Positions 1 through 6,200 of a stretch of 14,998 bases of DNA are shown in pieces. The notes under the pieces are model-generated. The model ran no database searches and was not told the origin of the DNA. It saw only the letters and a list, made by a program, of their open reading frames with translations. This stretch comes from a bacterium (lineage in GTDB: Bacteria; Tectomicrobia; Entotheonellia; Entotheonellales; Entotheonellaceae). The DNA lies in assembly GCA_027294925.1 (NCBI GenBank), contig JAPULM010000525.1:1-14998 (forward strand), given 5' to 3'. A program made the position numbers and the translations under genes. The stretch's first letter is position 1. Each line of letters starts with the position of its first letter.

Positions 1-250
1 CAGCCGCCCATGCCTTGTGTGCCGGAACATGATCGCAGCTAATACCCAGCACCTGGGTATCAAGTTCCTCGAGCCGGCTGTTAAGGCGCCGGAACGAGAC
101 CGTCTGCTCAGTTCAACCACCGGTGAAATCAAACACGTGAAATGAGAGAATAACGTTCTTCTGTCCCTTATACGCACTCAACGTAATATCGCTGTCATGC
201 GTTGAGGGGAGGGTAAAATCAGGGGCGGGTTGGCCAACCTCAGCTGCCAT
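1..250 (-). CDS. Selenocysteine-containing peroxiredoxin (AhpC/TSA family), 3' part beyond the window
   Basis: Thiol peroxidase of the AhpC/TSA family, expected to reduce H2O2 or organic peroxides in the cytoplasm. Read from the ATG at 250, the first 45 residues begin MAAEVGQPAPDFTLPST, a typical peroxiredoxin N-terminus, and end FHVFDFTGG. The next codon is TGA (115-113). The same frame then stays open to the window edge and reads TEQTVSFRRLNSRLEELDTQ followed by VLGISCDHVPAHKAWAA, which is ordinary peroxiredoxin sequence. TGA therefore falls exactly where the family has its peroxidatic Cys (FTxxC becomes FTGGU, residue 46). The canonical Pro of PxxxTxxC is Val here. Cys72 (GISCD) is a possible resolving residue. 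The start at 250 is chosen because AAAGGAG sits 5 bases upstream; an upstream in-frame ATG at 361 has no family similarity. A SECIS-like hairpin follows the TGA. Readthrough as Sec is inferred; no sel genes are in the window. The alternative is a nonsense mutation. Confidence 0.88.
67..99 (-). promoter_or_regulatory. Candidate bacterial SECIS hairpin for the Sec-TGA at 115-113
   Basis: Reading the minus strand downstream of the TGA, CTCG (98-95) pairs with CGAG (71-68), a 2x2 internal mismatch (TT/CT) follows, then CCGGC (92-88) pairs with GCCGG (78-74). They enclose a 9-nt apical loop, GCCTTAACA (87-79). A T99-G67 wobble can extend the base. There are 25 nt between the TGA and the loop, and the first loop base is G. 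Published descriptions of bacterial SECIS elements ask for a stem-loop about 16-37 nt after UGA with a G among the first two loop bases, so this fits. The pairing was found by hand, not by folding software. It lies inside the coding sequence, as bacterial SECIS elements do. Confidence 0.7.
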
Positions 251-255
251 GGGAA

Positions 256-262
256 CTCCTTT
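256..262 (-). promoter_or_regulatory. Ribosome binding site of the peroxiredoxin
   Basis: On the minus strand AAAGGAG lies 5 bases before the ATG at 250. It fixes this start over the longer in-frame ATG at 361, whose extra 37 residues resemble nothing in peroxiredoxins. Confidence 0.75.
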
Positions 263-264
263 CT

Positions 265-303
265 GGTATAGAGTCCGAATAAATGGAGGCTCTATTATAT
301 ACC
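265..303 (-). promoter_or_regulatory. Imperfect dyad overlapping a TATAAT -10 candidate upstream of the peroxiredoxin
   Basis: On the minus strand TATAAT (299-294) is a perfect -10 hexamer about 44 bases before the start codon. No convincing -35 is seen at 16-18 bp. The hexamer sits inside an imperfect inverted repeat: GGTATAGAG (265-273, plus strand) against CTCTAT plus TATACC (290-295 and 298-303), with CC/GG continuing the symmetry inward. It could be an operator for a redox regulator or a leader hairpin; which one is a guess. The 149-base divergent spacer 251-399 holds nothing else clear. Confidence 0.35.
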
Positions 304-399
304 ACAAAATGAATTCGGCGCATTCACCTACTTGAGGTAAACTATATAAAAGGCAAAACATTTACGGCGATATCCTCCACAACAAAGAAACGGTACCAG

Positions 400-1242
400 A
401 TGTCTACCATGAATCGTCGCGTTCCACGTTCCACCCTGTGGCGCCTATTTCTCAGCGGCACAACCAATCAAATCTGCTGGCTTGCGTTAGGCATTGGCAT
501 GATTCTTGGCTGGATTATGATATTCAACGTTGATTTATCATTTGTTTACTACTGGGGCAACGTCGAGCACGTCACCGGCACCATTACCGACTCGTATGAG
601 ACCAACGTGTCGGTCAACGACAAGACGGTCTTCGTCAACTCGTACCGTTTCACCACATCCGATGGCCGCTCCTTCGAGGATTTCTCCTATGCCACCGGCC
701 GTTGGTCTCGTGATGGAGACAAGGTAACCATCGAATACCCTGCCGGTAAACCCCATCTCTCTCGTATACAGGGCATGCAACGTAAGATGTTCGGGCCGCT
801 CGGCCTCTTATTTGGCCTTGGACCCGTAGCGGGACTGGTTTTTGCTTATGTTAGAGTGCGTAAAATTCTGCAGACCAAACACCTTTTACAACACGGCAAG
901 CTCAGCACGGGCGTGTTAGTCGACAAAAAAGCGACCGGCACGGAGATTAACGACGAATCGGTCTACAAATTGACTTTTGCCTTTACAGCCGACGACGGCC
1001 GGGAATACCATGTGGTCCACAAGACACATAAAACGGCAGCGCTGGAAGACGACAACGAAGAGCGCCTTTTGTACGACCCCTTACAGCCGGAAATAGCCTT
1101 GATGGTGGACACCCTACCCGGTCTACCCGATTTTAACAAAAACGGTCATCTACGACAGCAGTCCGTATCAGTTGCTTCCTTCGCTCTACCTATCCTGACG
1201 CTGGGTGGACATGGCCTTTACGTACTTTCCGTCCTGTTTTGA
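400..1242 (+). CDS. DUF3592-like membrane protein with duplicated beta-rich domain
   Basis: Integral membrane protein of 280 residues and unknown function. Three hydrophobic segments are visible: about residues 24-48 (ICWLALGIGMILGWIMIF), 130-152 (FGPLGLLFGLGPVAGLVFAY) and 256-279 (VASFALPILTLGGHGLYVLS). Between them lie two soluble, beta-rich stretches that look like copies of one domain. Copy one, about 58-125, has GTITDSYE, then YRFTTSDGRSF, then VTIEYPAGKPHLSRI. Copy two, about 170-240, has TGVLVDKKA, then LTFAFTADDGREY, then LLYDPLQPEIALM. A strand, a xDGR turn and a YxPxxP-like end in each is the pattern of DUF3592 proteins. No strong Shine-Dalgarno is seen; ATG at 400 is used, ATG at 409 is possible. 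It stands alone, divergent from the peroxiredoxin and 70 bases from the next gene. Confidence 0.75.
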   Translation: MSTMNRRVPRSTLWRLFLSGTTNQICWLALGIGMILGWIMIFNVDLSFVYYWGNVEHVTGTITDSYETNVSVNDKTVFVNSYRFTTSDGRSFEDFSYATGRWSRDGDKVTIEYPAGKPHLSRIQGMQRKMFGPLGLLFGLGPVAGLVFAYVRVRKILQTKHLLQHGKLSTGVLVDKKATGTEINDESVYKLTFAFTADDGREYHVVHKTHKTAALEDDNEERLLYDPLQPEIALMVDTLPGLPDFNKNGHLRQQSVSVASFALPILTLGGHGLYVLSVLF

Positions 1243-1312
1243 CATCATCTTCCTCTATTTCTCCACAGCGTTCTAGGGATACAAAATCGACATAGGCGAG
1301 AAAGATCTTACG

Positions 1313-2551
1313 ATGTGTTGGAGCGCCCGTAACCTTAAGAAGATGATGGGCAAACGCGGTGTGCATCCAAATCGTTCGAGGCGGTGCAGGATAACCAGAT
1401 TGCTCATGCTGCTTTGCATCGGAGCACTTGCTTCAGCGGGCTGCGCCAACTCGACTGACCTTGGCGATAGTACGGCAGACAACAACCGTGGCGGCATGCA
1501 GTTAGCGGTTGAGGTCATCGCCAGTGGACTCAAAAGCCCTGTGCACCTGAGCGCTCCAAAGGATGACCGACGCCTCTTCGTGGTCGAGCAGGCTGGGGTA
1601 ATTCGCATCATTGCGGACGGACGGCTTCTCGTGACCCCGTTCCTCGACATCCGGGGCCGCGTCGGCAGCGGTGGCGAGCGGGGACTCTTGAGCCTCGCGT
1701 TCCACCCCGACTACGCCTCCAACGGTCTCTTCTACGTGAACTACACCGATAACAATGGCGATACGCGAGTTGAGCGTTACACGGCCACTACGGATCCGAA
1801 CCTGGCCAATCCGGGCTCGGCCAAACTGATCCTCACGGTCAACCAGCCGTTCGGTAATCACAACGGCGGGCTGATCGTTTTCGGACCCGATGGGATGCTC
1901 TACATCGGGATGGGTGATGGCGGCAGCGGCGGCGACCCGCAAGGACACGGGCAGAATCGCAATACGCTTCTCGGTGCGCTGTTGCGCATCGATGTCGATA
2001 GCGGTGATCCCTACGCCGCGCCCACTGACAACCCCTTCATTGGCGACCCCAACGCCCGAGACGAGATCTGGGCCTACGGGCTCCGCAATCCCTGGCGCTT
2101 TGCCTTCGATCGCGAGTCCGGGACCCTCTATATCGCTGACGTGGGCCAGAATCGCTGGGAGGAGGTGAACGTCGTCTCCGATTCCGCTAGCGGGTTAAAC
2201 TACGGGTGGAACGTCATGGAGGGCGCCCATTGCTTCGCCACCGACCCCTGTGACCACTTCGGCTTGCTGCTTCCCGCTGTCGAGTACAGTCACGCCAACG
2301 GCTGCTCGGTAACCGGCGGCCACGTCTATCGCGGCGCAGCGATTCCGGCTATCCGAGGTCACTACGTTTACTCCGACTTCTGTGAAGGTTTCCTGCGCAG
2401 CTTTCGCTTCGCCGACGGAGGCGTCACAGACGAGCGGCAATGGCATGTCGGAGACCTTGGTCAGGTTGTGTCTTTTGGCAAGGATGACCAGGGAGAGCTC
2501 TATATCCTCTCGAACAACGGCCGCGTCTATCGCATCATTCCTGCGGCGTGA
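1313..2551 (+). CDS. PQQ-dependent sugar dehydrogenase (glucose/sorbosone dehydrogenase family) lipoprotein
   Basis: Six-bladed beta-propeller quinoprotein of the soluble glucose dehydrogenase / aldose sugar dehydrogenase (YliI-like) family, expected to oxidise sugars with PQQ outside the inner membrane. In the 412 residues, blade motifs run in order: GLKSPVHLSAPKDDRRLFVVEQ (about 72-93, shown as family start), GERGLLSLAFHPDY (121-134), GNHNGG (181-186, His183 matching the catalytic base), LRNPWRFAFD (257-266, with the Arg-Asn pair of the active site), IADVGQNRWEEVN (274-286) and YVYSDFC (351-357). The N-terminus is Arg-rich, then hydrophobic (LLMLLCIGALASAGC), giving a lipobox with Cys44, so it is probably lipid-anchored. 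Start is uncertain: ATG 1313, 1343 and 1346 all precede the signal peptide, which is shortest and most natural from 1343/1346. Substrate cannot be read from sequence. Confidence 0.9.
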   Translation: MCWSARNLKKMMGKRGVHPNRSRRCRITRLLMLLCIGALASAGCANSTDLGDSTADNNRGGMQLAVEVIASGLKSPVHLSAPKDDRRLFVVEQAGVIRIIADGRLLVTPFLDIRGRVGSGGERGLLSLAFHPDYASNGLFYVNYTDNNGDTRVERYTATTDPNLANPGSAKLILTVNQPFGNHNGGLIVFGPDGMLYIGMGDGGSGGDPQGHGQNRNTLLGALLRIDVDSGDPYAAPTDNPFIGDPNARDEIWAYGLRNPWRFAFDRESGTLYIADVGQNRWEEVNVVSDSASGLNYGWNVMEGAHCFATDPCDHFGLLLPAVEYSHANGCSVTGGHVYRGAAIPAIRGHYVYSDFCEGFLRSFRFADGGVTDERQWHVGDLGQVVSFGKDDQGELYILSNNGRVYRIIPAA

Positions 2552-2754
2552 TCCATCCCGGAGAATGAGCTGGCTACAGCCGCGTGAGAGTGGCCAAAGG
2601 CACGACATGCCGCGATCTCGATAAAGATTTCTATACAGTGGGCATTGTGAAGGCTAGGCAAGCAAGTCGTCGACCGGCATCGTCCAGCCAGGCACAGCGG
2701 ATTCGGCCTCAGCCACATCGCCGCGACGATACATTGACATCACCAGGGAGAAAC

Positions 2755-2783
2755 TTGACAGGCAAGTCTTAGCCTCGTAATCT
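2755..2783 (+). promoter_or_regulatory. Sigma70-type promoter candidate for the LLM oxidoreductase gene
   Basis: A perfect -35 hexamer TTGACA (2755-2760) is followed after 17 bp by TAATCT (2778-2783), which matches three of six -10 positions. Transcription would start about 90 bases before the ATG. A second TTGACA at 2734-2739 has no -10 partner at 17 bp. Confidence 0.45.
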
Positions 2784-2810
2784 GCGGCATATCCTATACA
2801 CCGACATGAT

Positions 2811-2853
2811 GCCGCGCGTAAGGCGCACTGGCAGTCTGGTGTTGCCTCGCGGC
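2811..2853 (+). promoter_or_regulatory. Hairpin in the likely 5' leader of the LLM gene
   Basis: GCCGCG (2811-2816) pairs with CGCGGC (2848-2853), and after a 4-base bulge AGGC (2821-2824) pairs with GCCT (2844-2847). This gives a 10-bp GC-rich stem around a 19-base loop, which contains a further CAC/GTG pairing. It lies between the promoter candidate and the ribosome binding site. There is no T-run, so it is not a typical terminator. It does not match a riboswitch class I recognise. Confidence 0.3.
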
Positions 2854-2878
2854 TTAGTTTAAAAGAAGGAACTGCAGG

Positions 2879-3721
2879 ATGAAATTCGGCGTTGTCATGT
2901 TTCCCACTGACTATTCCACGCACCCGGTGGATCTCGGGCGTGCTGCCGAAGATCTCGGCTTTGAATCCCTATTCTTCCCGGAACACACCCATATCCCTAC
3001 CAATCGCCAGAGCCCGTGGGGCGGTGGGGCGGAGCTGCCCAGGGAATATTGGCATTGTCTGGATCCGTTCGTGGCCTTATCGGCCGTTGCCTCCGTTACC
3101 GAAAAGATTAAGCTGGGAACCGGTATCTGCCTGGTCATCGAACGCGATCCCATCACGCTGGCCAAGGCAGTCGCAAGCCTTGACCTGCTCTCCAACGGCC
3201 GCGTGCTGTTTGGCATCGGCGGCGTCTGGAACCGTGAGGAAATGGCACATCATGGAACGGACTTTAGCCGCCGCTGGAAGGTACTGCGGGAGCGCATGGA
3301 GGCGATGCAGGCAATCTGGACCCAAGATGAGGCCGAATACCATGGCGAATTCGTCAACTTTGAGCCTATCTGGTCGTGGCCCAAGCCGGTACAAAAGCCC
3401 TACCCACCCGTCCTAATTGGCGGTGACGGCGCCAATACCTTCAAACGGGTGGTGCGTTACGGCGATGGCTGGATGCCAATTGGCAGCCGTGCCCGTAATG
3501 ACTTTGCCGACCGCATCCAAGAACTCAACGACCTAGCGGCCGAGGCAGGCCGCGGGCCGATCCCGGTCACTATTTTCATGCCGCCCCCCAAGCCGGAACT
3601 GCTGGAAGAATATGCCAAGCTCGGCGTTGAACGCGTCGTTTTCGGCCTGCCGTCTGCAGCGGCGGAAGAAGTCATGCCGAAATTAAAGCGCCATGCGGAA
3701 CTCGCGGCGCAGTTTGCCTAG
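2879..3721 (+). CDS. LLM-class F420-dependent oxidoreductase (TIGR03619-like)
   Basis: Luciferase-like (alpha/beta)8-barrel oxidoreductase of 280 residues, close to the family of probable F420-dependent enzymes typified by Rv2161c. Hallmarks: KFGVVMFPTDY (2-12), LGFESLFFPEHTHIP (26-40), DPFVALSAVASVTEKIKLGTGICLV (62-86), DPITLAKAVASLDLLSNGRVLFGIGGVW (90-117), the PVLIGGDGANTFKRVVRYGDGWMP stretch (177-200), and a C-terminal VERVVFGLPS. The PF00296 fold binds F420 or FMN; F420 is inferred from subfamily likeness only. AAGGAACTGCAGG precedes the ATG, giving a good ribosome binding site. It is convergent with the MFS gene and the two stop codons share CTAG. Substrate is unknown; the neighbouring flavoprotein operon suggests oxidation of xenobiotics or secondary metabolites, but that is inference. 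Confidence 0.88.
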   Translation: MKFGVVMFPTDYSTHPVDLGRAAEDLGFESLFFPEHTHIPTNRQSPWGGGAELPREYWHCLDPFVALSAVASVTEKIKLGTGICLVIERDPITLAKAVASLDLLSNGRVLFGIGGVWNREEMAHHGTDFSRRWKVLRERMEAMQAIWTQDEAEYHGEFVNFEPIWSWPKPVQKPYPPVLIGGDGANTFKRVVRYGDGWMPIGSRARNDFADRIQELNDLAAEAGRGPIPVTIFMPPPKPELLEEYAKLGVERVVFGLPSAAAEEVMPKLKRHAELAAQFA

Positions 3722-5001
3722 TACAACCAGACAAAAGCCGCTAAACCGCCGCCATTCCTAAAACCCCCTTGCCCTATCCCTCTTCCTCCAAATGGGGCAA
3801 GGGAACCGGATAGCGCACCACTGGCTGACGCTGTGCTATCATCTTGACGGACGATGACAGGCAAGATCAAGGCTAAAACCACCGTCACCAATGGTACGAC
3901 AGCGGCCACATCCAAGGCACGCGGTATCCCGATAACCTCAGCCAGCGAACCAAATCCAATCAGCAGCAAGCCGGCAACGCCCCACCCGAGCCCCATCACC
4001 AGGCTCGAGGCCGTACCGGCCCGGTGCGGGACCAGCTCCTGAGCTAGCGCGATAACGACCGAATGCGCACCCGAAAGTGTGGCAGCGGCCAGCCCGAGCA
4101 ACGCCAACGAAACAATGCCATCGGTACGGAAAACCCCCATCAACAATGGCACGCAGAGCAGCCCCGACAGCGAAATTACCCCCTTACGATTCCATCCATC
4201 CGAAAGTGATCCCCCAACCATGCCACCCACTGCACCAGCCAGAGAAAACAGCGTCAGGGTAATGCCGCCTGCCATCAGAGATCGACCTTGCATGGTCAAA
4301 TAGATCGGCAAAAAGGTGACCACCGCCAAACGCGTGAATTCTCGTAACACCGAAATACTTAAGAGCAGTCCCATGGTGCCGTAGACGCCCGCAAAAGCGG
4401 TTTTCAATGAAGGCATTTGGACGCCAGCGATTTTCTGCTGCGGCACGCGTAGATAGCGGACCAGAAACCATACGCCAAGCAGTCCGGGAATGACAAGCAG
4501 GCCACTGAATTCGAGGCCCCACCAGTGAACGGCGGCAATAATAACCAGGGGACCCAGGGCAAAGCCCAAACTGCCGCCAAAGCCGAACAGCGAAATACCA
4601 AAGCCTTTTCGTTCCCCGCTCGCCGCACCGGCAGCAGCGACTGCCTGCGGATGAAACGCAGCGGTGCCAATCCCCGCCAGTAATAGGAGTATGCCCAAGG
4701 CAGCGACATCAGGCGCCCATCCAATGAAACTCATACAAATCACCGTCATGGCAGGGCCAAGTAGCATGAACAGCCGGCCCTGCACACGATCGGAAGCCAT
4801 ACCGTACAACGGCTGAAAAACCGATGATGCAAGGGCGGGTATCGCAGCCAGCCCACTCGCTGTCGTTAAGGAGAGGGAAAGCTTGGTAATCAACAACGGG
4901 AGAATAGGCGCCAAAAAAGCGCTGTAACAATCGTTGAGAAAATGACCAAAGGTGGTTAATGCCAACTGTGACCGATGCATCGACGGTTTATGCTCGCCCA
5001 T
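3718..5001 (-). CDS. MFS transporter, fosmidomycin-resistance (Fsr)-like, with repeat-derived C-terminal tail
   Basis: Inner-membrane major facilitator superfamily exporter, 427 residues, with about twelve hydrophobic segments. The start LALTTFGHFLNDCYSAFLAPILPLLI (13-38) and the loop GMASDRVQGR (67-76) resemble the Fsr-like drug-efflux group. A second loop, GGSLSDGWNRKG, marks the second half. The membrane part ends near residue 384 (LALILPVIV). The last 43 residues are Gly/Ser/Ala-rich and unlike the family; residues about 401-413 are encoded by the palindromic repeat at 3766-3803, so the native stop seems to have been displaced. Start at 5001 is preceded by GAGGA; ATG 4980 is a weaker alternative. 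It is the last gene of the minus operon, 63 bases after the CMD peroxidase, suggesting export of a product or toxic substrate handled by that operon. The substrate is unknown. Confidence 0.87.
   Translation of the reverse strand: MGEHKPSMHRSQLALTTFGHFLNDCYSAFLAPILPLLITKLSLSLTTASGLAAIPALASSVFQPLYGMASDRVQGRLFMLLGPAMTVICMSFIGWAPDVAALGILLLLAGIGTAAFHPQAVAAAGAASGERKGFGISLFGFGGSLGFALGPLVIIAAVHWWGLEFSGLLVIPGLLGVWFLVRYLRVPQQKIAGVQMPSLKTAFAGVYGTMGLLLSISVLREFTRLAVVTFLPIYLTMQGRSLMAGGITLTLFSLAGAVGGMVGGSLSDGWNRKGVISLSGLLCVPLLMGVFRTDGIVSLALLGLAAATLSGAHSVVIALAQELVPHRAGTASSLVMGLGWGVAGLLLIGFGSLAEVIGIPRALDVAAVVPLVTVVLALILPVIVRQDDSTASASGALSGSLAPFGGRGIGQGGFRNGGGLAAFVWLY
3766..3803. repeat. Palindromic repeat copy 1 (REP-like)
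   Basis: CCCTTGCCC (3766-3774) and GGGCAAGGG (3795-3803) form a perfect 9-bp inverted repeat around a 20-base pyrimidine-rich spacer containing CCCTCTTCC. Copy 2 at about 8077 shares the order CCCT, CCC, CCCTCT, CC and a G-rich right side, so both look like members of one dispersed family. It lies inside the 3' end of the MFS frame and between two convergent genes, where it could also serve as a transcription stop. Confidence 0.6.
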
Positions 5002-5064
5002 CGTGTCCTCATGAGTGTGGGTCGTCTAATCTAATCGGATACGGCCTGTCGCAGCACTTGTGTC

Positions 5065-5655
5065 TCAACCGCTCTCTGCAGGCGCGATGGGCTCGCCAAG
5101 CGTGTGCATCAACCGATTCGCCCAACCAAACAGAGCTGTCGATAAAATGAGATCAAGAATTTCCGCTTCAGATAGTCCGGCTTCCAGCAGTGCATCCACG
5201 TCTTGCTTGGTGGCTTCCGAAGGGCATTGCGATAATTTCATCGCGAAGCTCAGAATCGCCCTCTGGCGTGGATCGTCAAGCGCTGCATTCTCACCATCAG
5301 CGAAGATGCGCTGCATGACGCTGTCGTCTTTGGTCAGTTGATTGTAGCGGCTGGAATGAACTGCAGCACAATAAATACAACGATTAACAACCGACGCGGC
5401 AACCGCGCCCAGCTCACGTTCGGCCCGTGACAGCCCTCCATGATTGTACATAATGCCATTAAAAAGCGGCGTACGCTGCTGTAGTGATTCCGGGTCGTGC
5501 GCTAACACCAGGACATACTCTGAAACCTTGGTGTTGGACGGCGTCACCTTCAGCGCCTCTAGCTGCTCGGGACTGGCACTCTCAAGGTCGATTGGCGTTA
5601 TATAAGGGTGCCAAAAGGGAACCTGGGTGGTAAATTGTCGGATGGCGTCAGTCAT
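5065..5655 (-). CDS. CMD-family alkylhydroperoxidase (AhpD-like) with CxxC
   Basis: Carboxymuconolactone decarboxylase/AhpD-family peroxidase-related enzyme of 196 residues, all-helical, probably cytoplasmic. The redox motif is plain: NRCIYCAAVHSSRY (about 91-104), with Cys93 and Cys96 in CxxC and His100 downstream, the AhpD-type catalytic arrangement. LSRAERELGAVAAS before it and AILSFAMKLSQCPS after it are typical CMD helices; the end, ILDLILSTALFGWANRLMHTLGE, is the usual closing helix. Its ATG overlaps the stop of the upstream CMD gene in ATGA (5652-5655), with GGGAGAG as ribosome binding site, so translation is probably coupled. The pair resembles the two-gene Avi_7169/Avi_7170 TIGRFAM families; this would be the peroxidase (Avi_7169) member. 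Peroxide reduction is inferred from the motif; the electron donor is unknown. Confidence 0.87.
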   Translation of the reverse strand: MTDAIRQFTTQVPFWHPYITPIDLESASPEQLEALKVTPSNTKVSEYVLVLAHDPESLQQRTPLFNGIMYNHGGLSRAERELGAVAASVVNRCIYCAAVHSSRYNQLTKDDSVMQRIFADGENAALDDPRQRAILSFAMKLSQCPSEATKQDVDALLEAGLSEAEILDLILSTALFGWANRLMHTLGEPIAPAESG

Positions 5656-6149
5656 GCAATCTCTCCCAACAGGCGTAATCCGGCAACGACCCGAATTTGG
5701 TAGTTGATAAAGGCGATCAATTCAGCCAGACGCACAATATCGGCTTCTGCGATTCCTGCCTGCCTGAGCGCATCGATGTTATCGCGCGAGGCATCCTTGG
5801 GCCTCTGGGTCACCAGATCGACATGCCGAATGAGCGCTGTGAGCCGCTGGTTGCCGTCACCATTGAAGGCCGGATCGGCAATCCGACCACTTACCACATC
5901 GTCGCCAACCGGCAATATCAACTTTTCGTAATGCGCCGCAAGATGCTGTTCGCCATTTAGCCGCGCCATGCGACAAGCCAAGGCGGCACGCTCCGCATGG
6001 GTGATACCGCCCGCCAGGCGCGGCTTTAAAACAGCATCATGGGTTGCCTGGGTCAACGCCAGGATGTCGGCACGCCCCTCGATAACCTCAGCTAATTTAC
6101 TAGCAGGCTTTACCCCTGCCATTTGCAATGTACTATTTTCGATTGCCAT
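5652..6149 (-). CDS. CMD-domain protein lacking the redox cysteines (Avi_7170-like partner)
   Basis: A 165-residue helical protein of the carboxymuconolactone decarboxylase fold. ITHAERAALACRMARLNGEQHLAAHYEKLI (about 49-78) corresponds to the AhpD helix that normally carries CxxC, but here only one Cys (in ALACRMA) is present and no CxxC exists. The rest, NIDALRQAGIAEADIVRLAELIAFINYQIRVVAGLRLL, is the classic CMD C-terminal helix pair. It overlaps the CxxC-bearing CMD gene by 4 bases, so the two are probably made together, possibly as a hetero-oligomer of an active and an inactive or regulatory subunit (inference). AAGGAAG precedes the ATG with 6 bases spacing. The flavoprotein gene ends 51 bases upstream. 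Confidence 0.82.
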   Translation of the reverse strand: MAIENSTLQMAGVKPASKLAEVIEGRADILALTQATHDAVLKPRLAGGITHAERAALACRMARLNGEQHLAAHYEKLILPVGDDVVSGRIADPAFNGDGNQRLTALIRHVDLVTQRPKDASRDNIDALRQAGIAEADIVRLAELIAFINYQIRVVAGLRLLGEIA

Positions 6150-6200
6150 CCGATGCTTCCTTCTTAATCACATATCAATCAGGACGATTGTATCAACCGA

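Larger units (their letters stand above)
2552..2878. other. Intergenic region, 327 bases, with promoter and hairpin candidates
   Basis: No coding sequence is supported here; open frames crossing it show no family features. The first 200 bases show nothing clear. A promoter candidate (2755-2783) and a hairpin (2811-2853) lie in the last part, both oriented to serve the LLM oxidoreductase gene. No good terminator for the sugar dehydrogenase gene is seen. Confidence 0.6.

Noticed and set aside
113..115. Reading the peroxiredoxin as a frameshifted or dead gene
   Set aside because: The same frame continues as good peroxiredoxin sequence after the TGA, so no shift is needed. A simple nonsense mutation is less likely because the stop is exactly at the catalytic Cys and a SECIS-like hairpin follows.
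310..360. TTGAGG plus TATATAA as a plus-strand promoter for the DUF3592-like gene
   Set aside because: The two elements are too close together for a sigma70 promoter.
251..361. N-terminal extension of the peroxiredoxin frame to an ATG at 361
   Set aside because: The extra 37 residues have no peroxiredoxin character, overlap the promoter region, and the ATG at 250 has an ideal AAAGGAG.
1502..1948. 148-codon antisense open frame within the sugar dehydrogenase gene
   Set aside because: It is opposite a gene with clear family motifs and its translation has no recognisable features; likely a by-product of GC-rich codon use.
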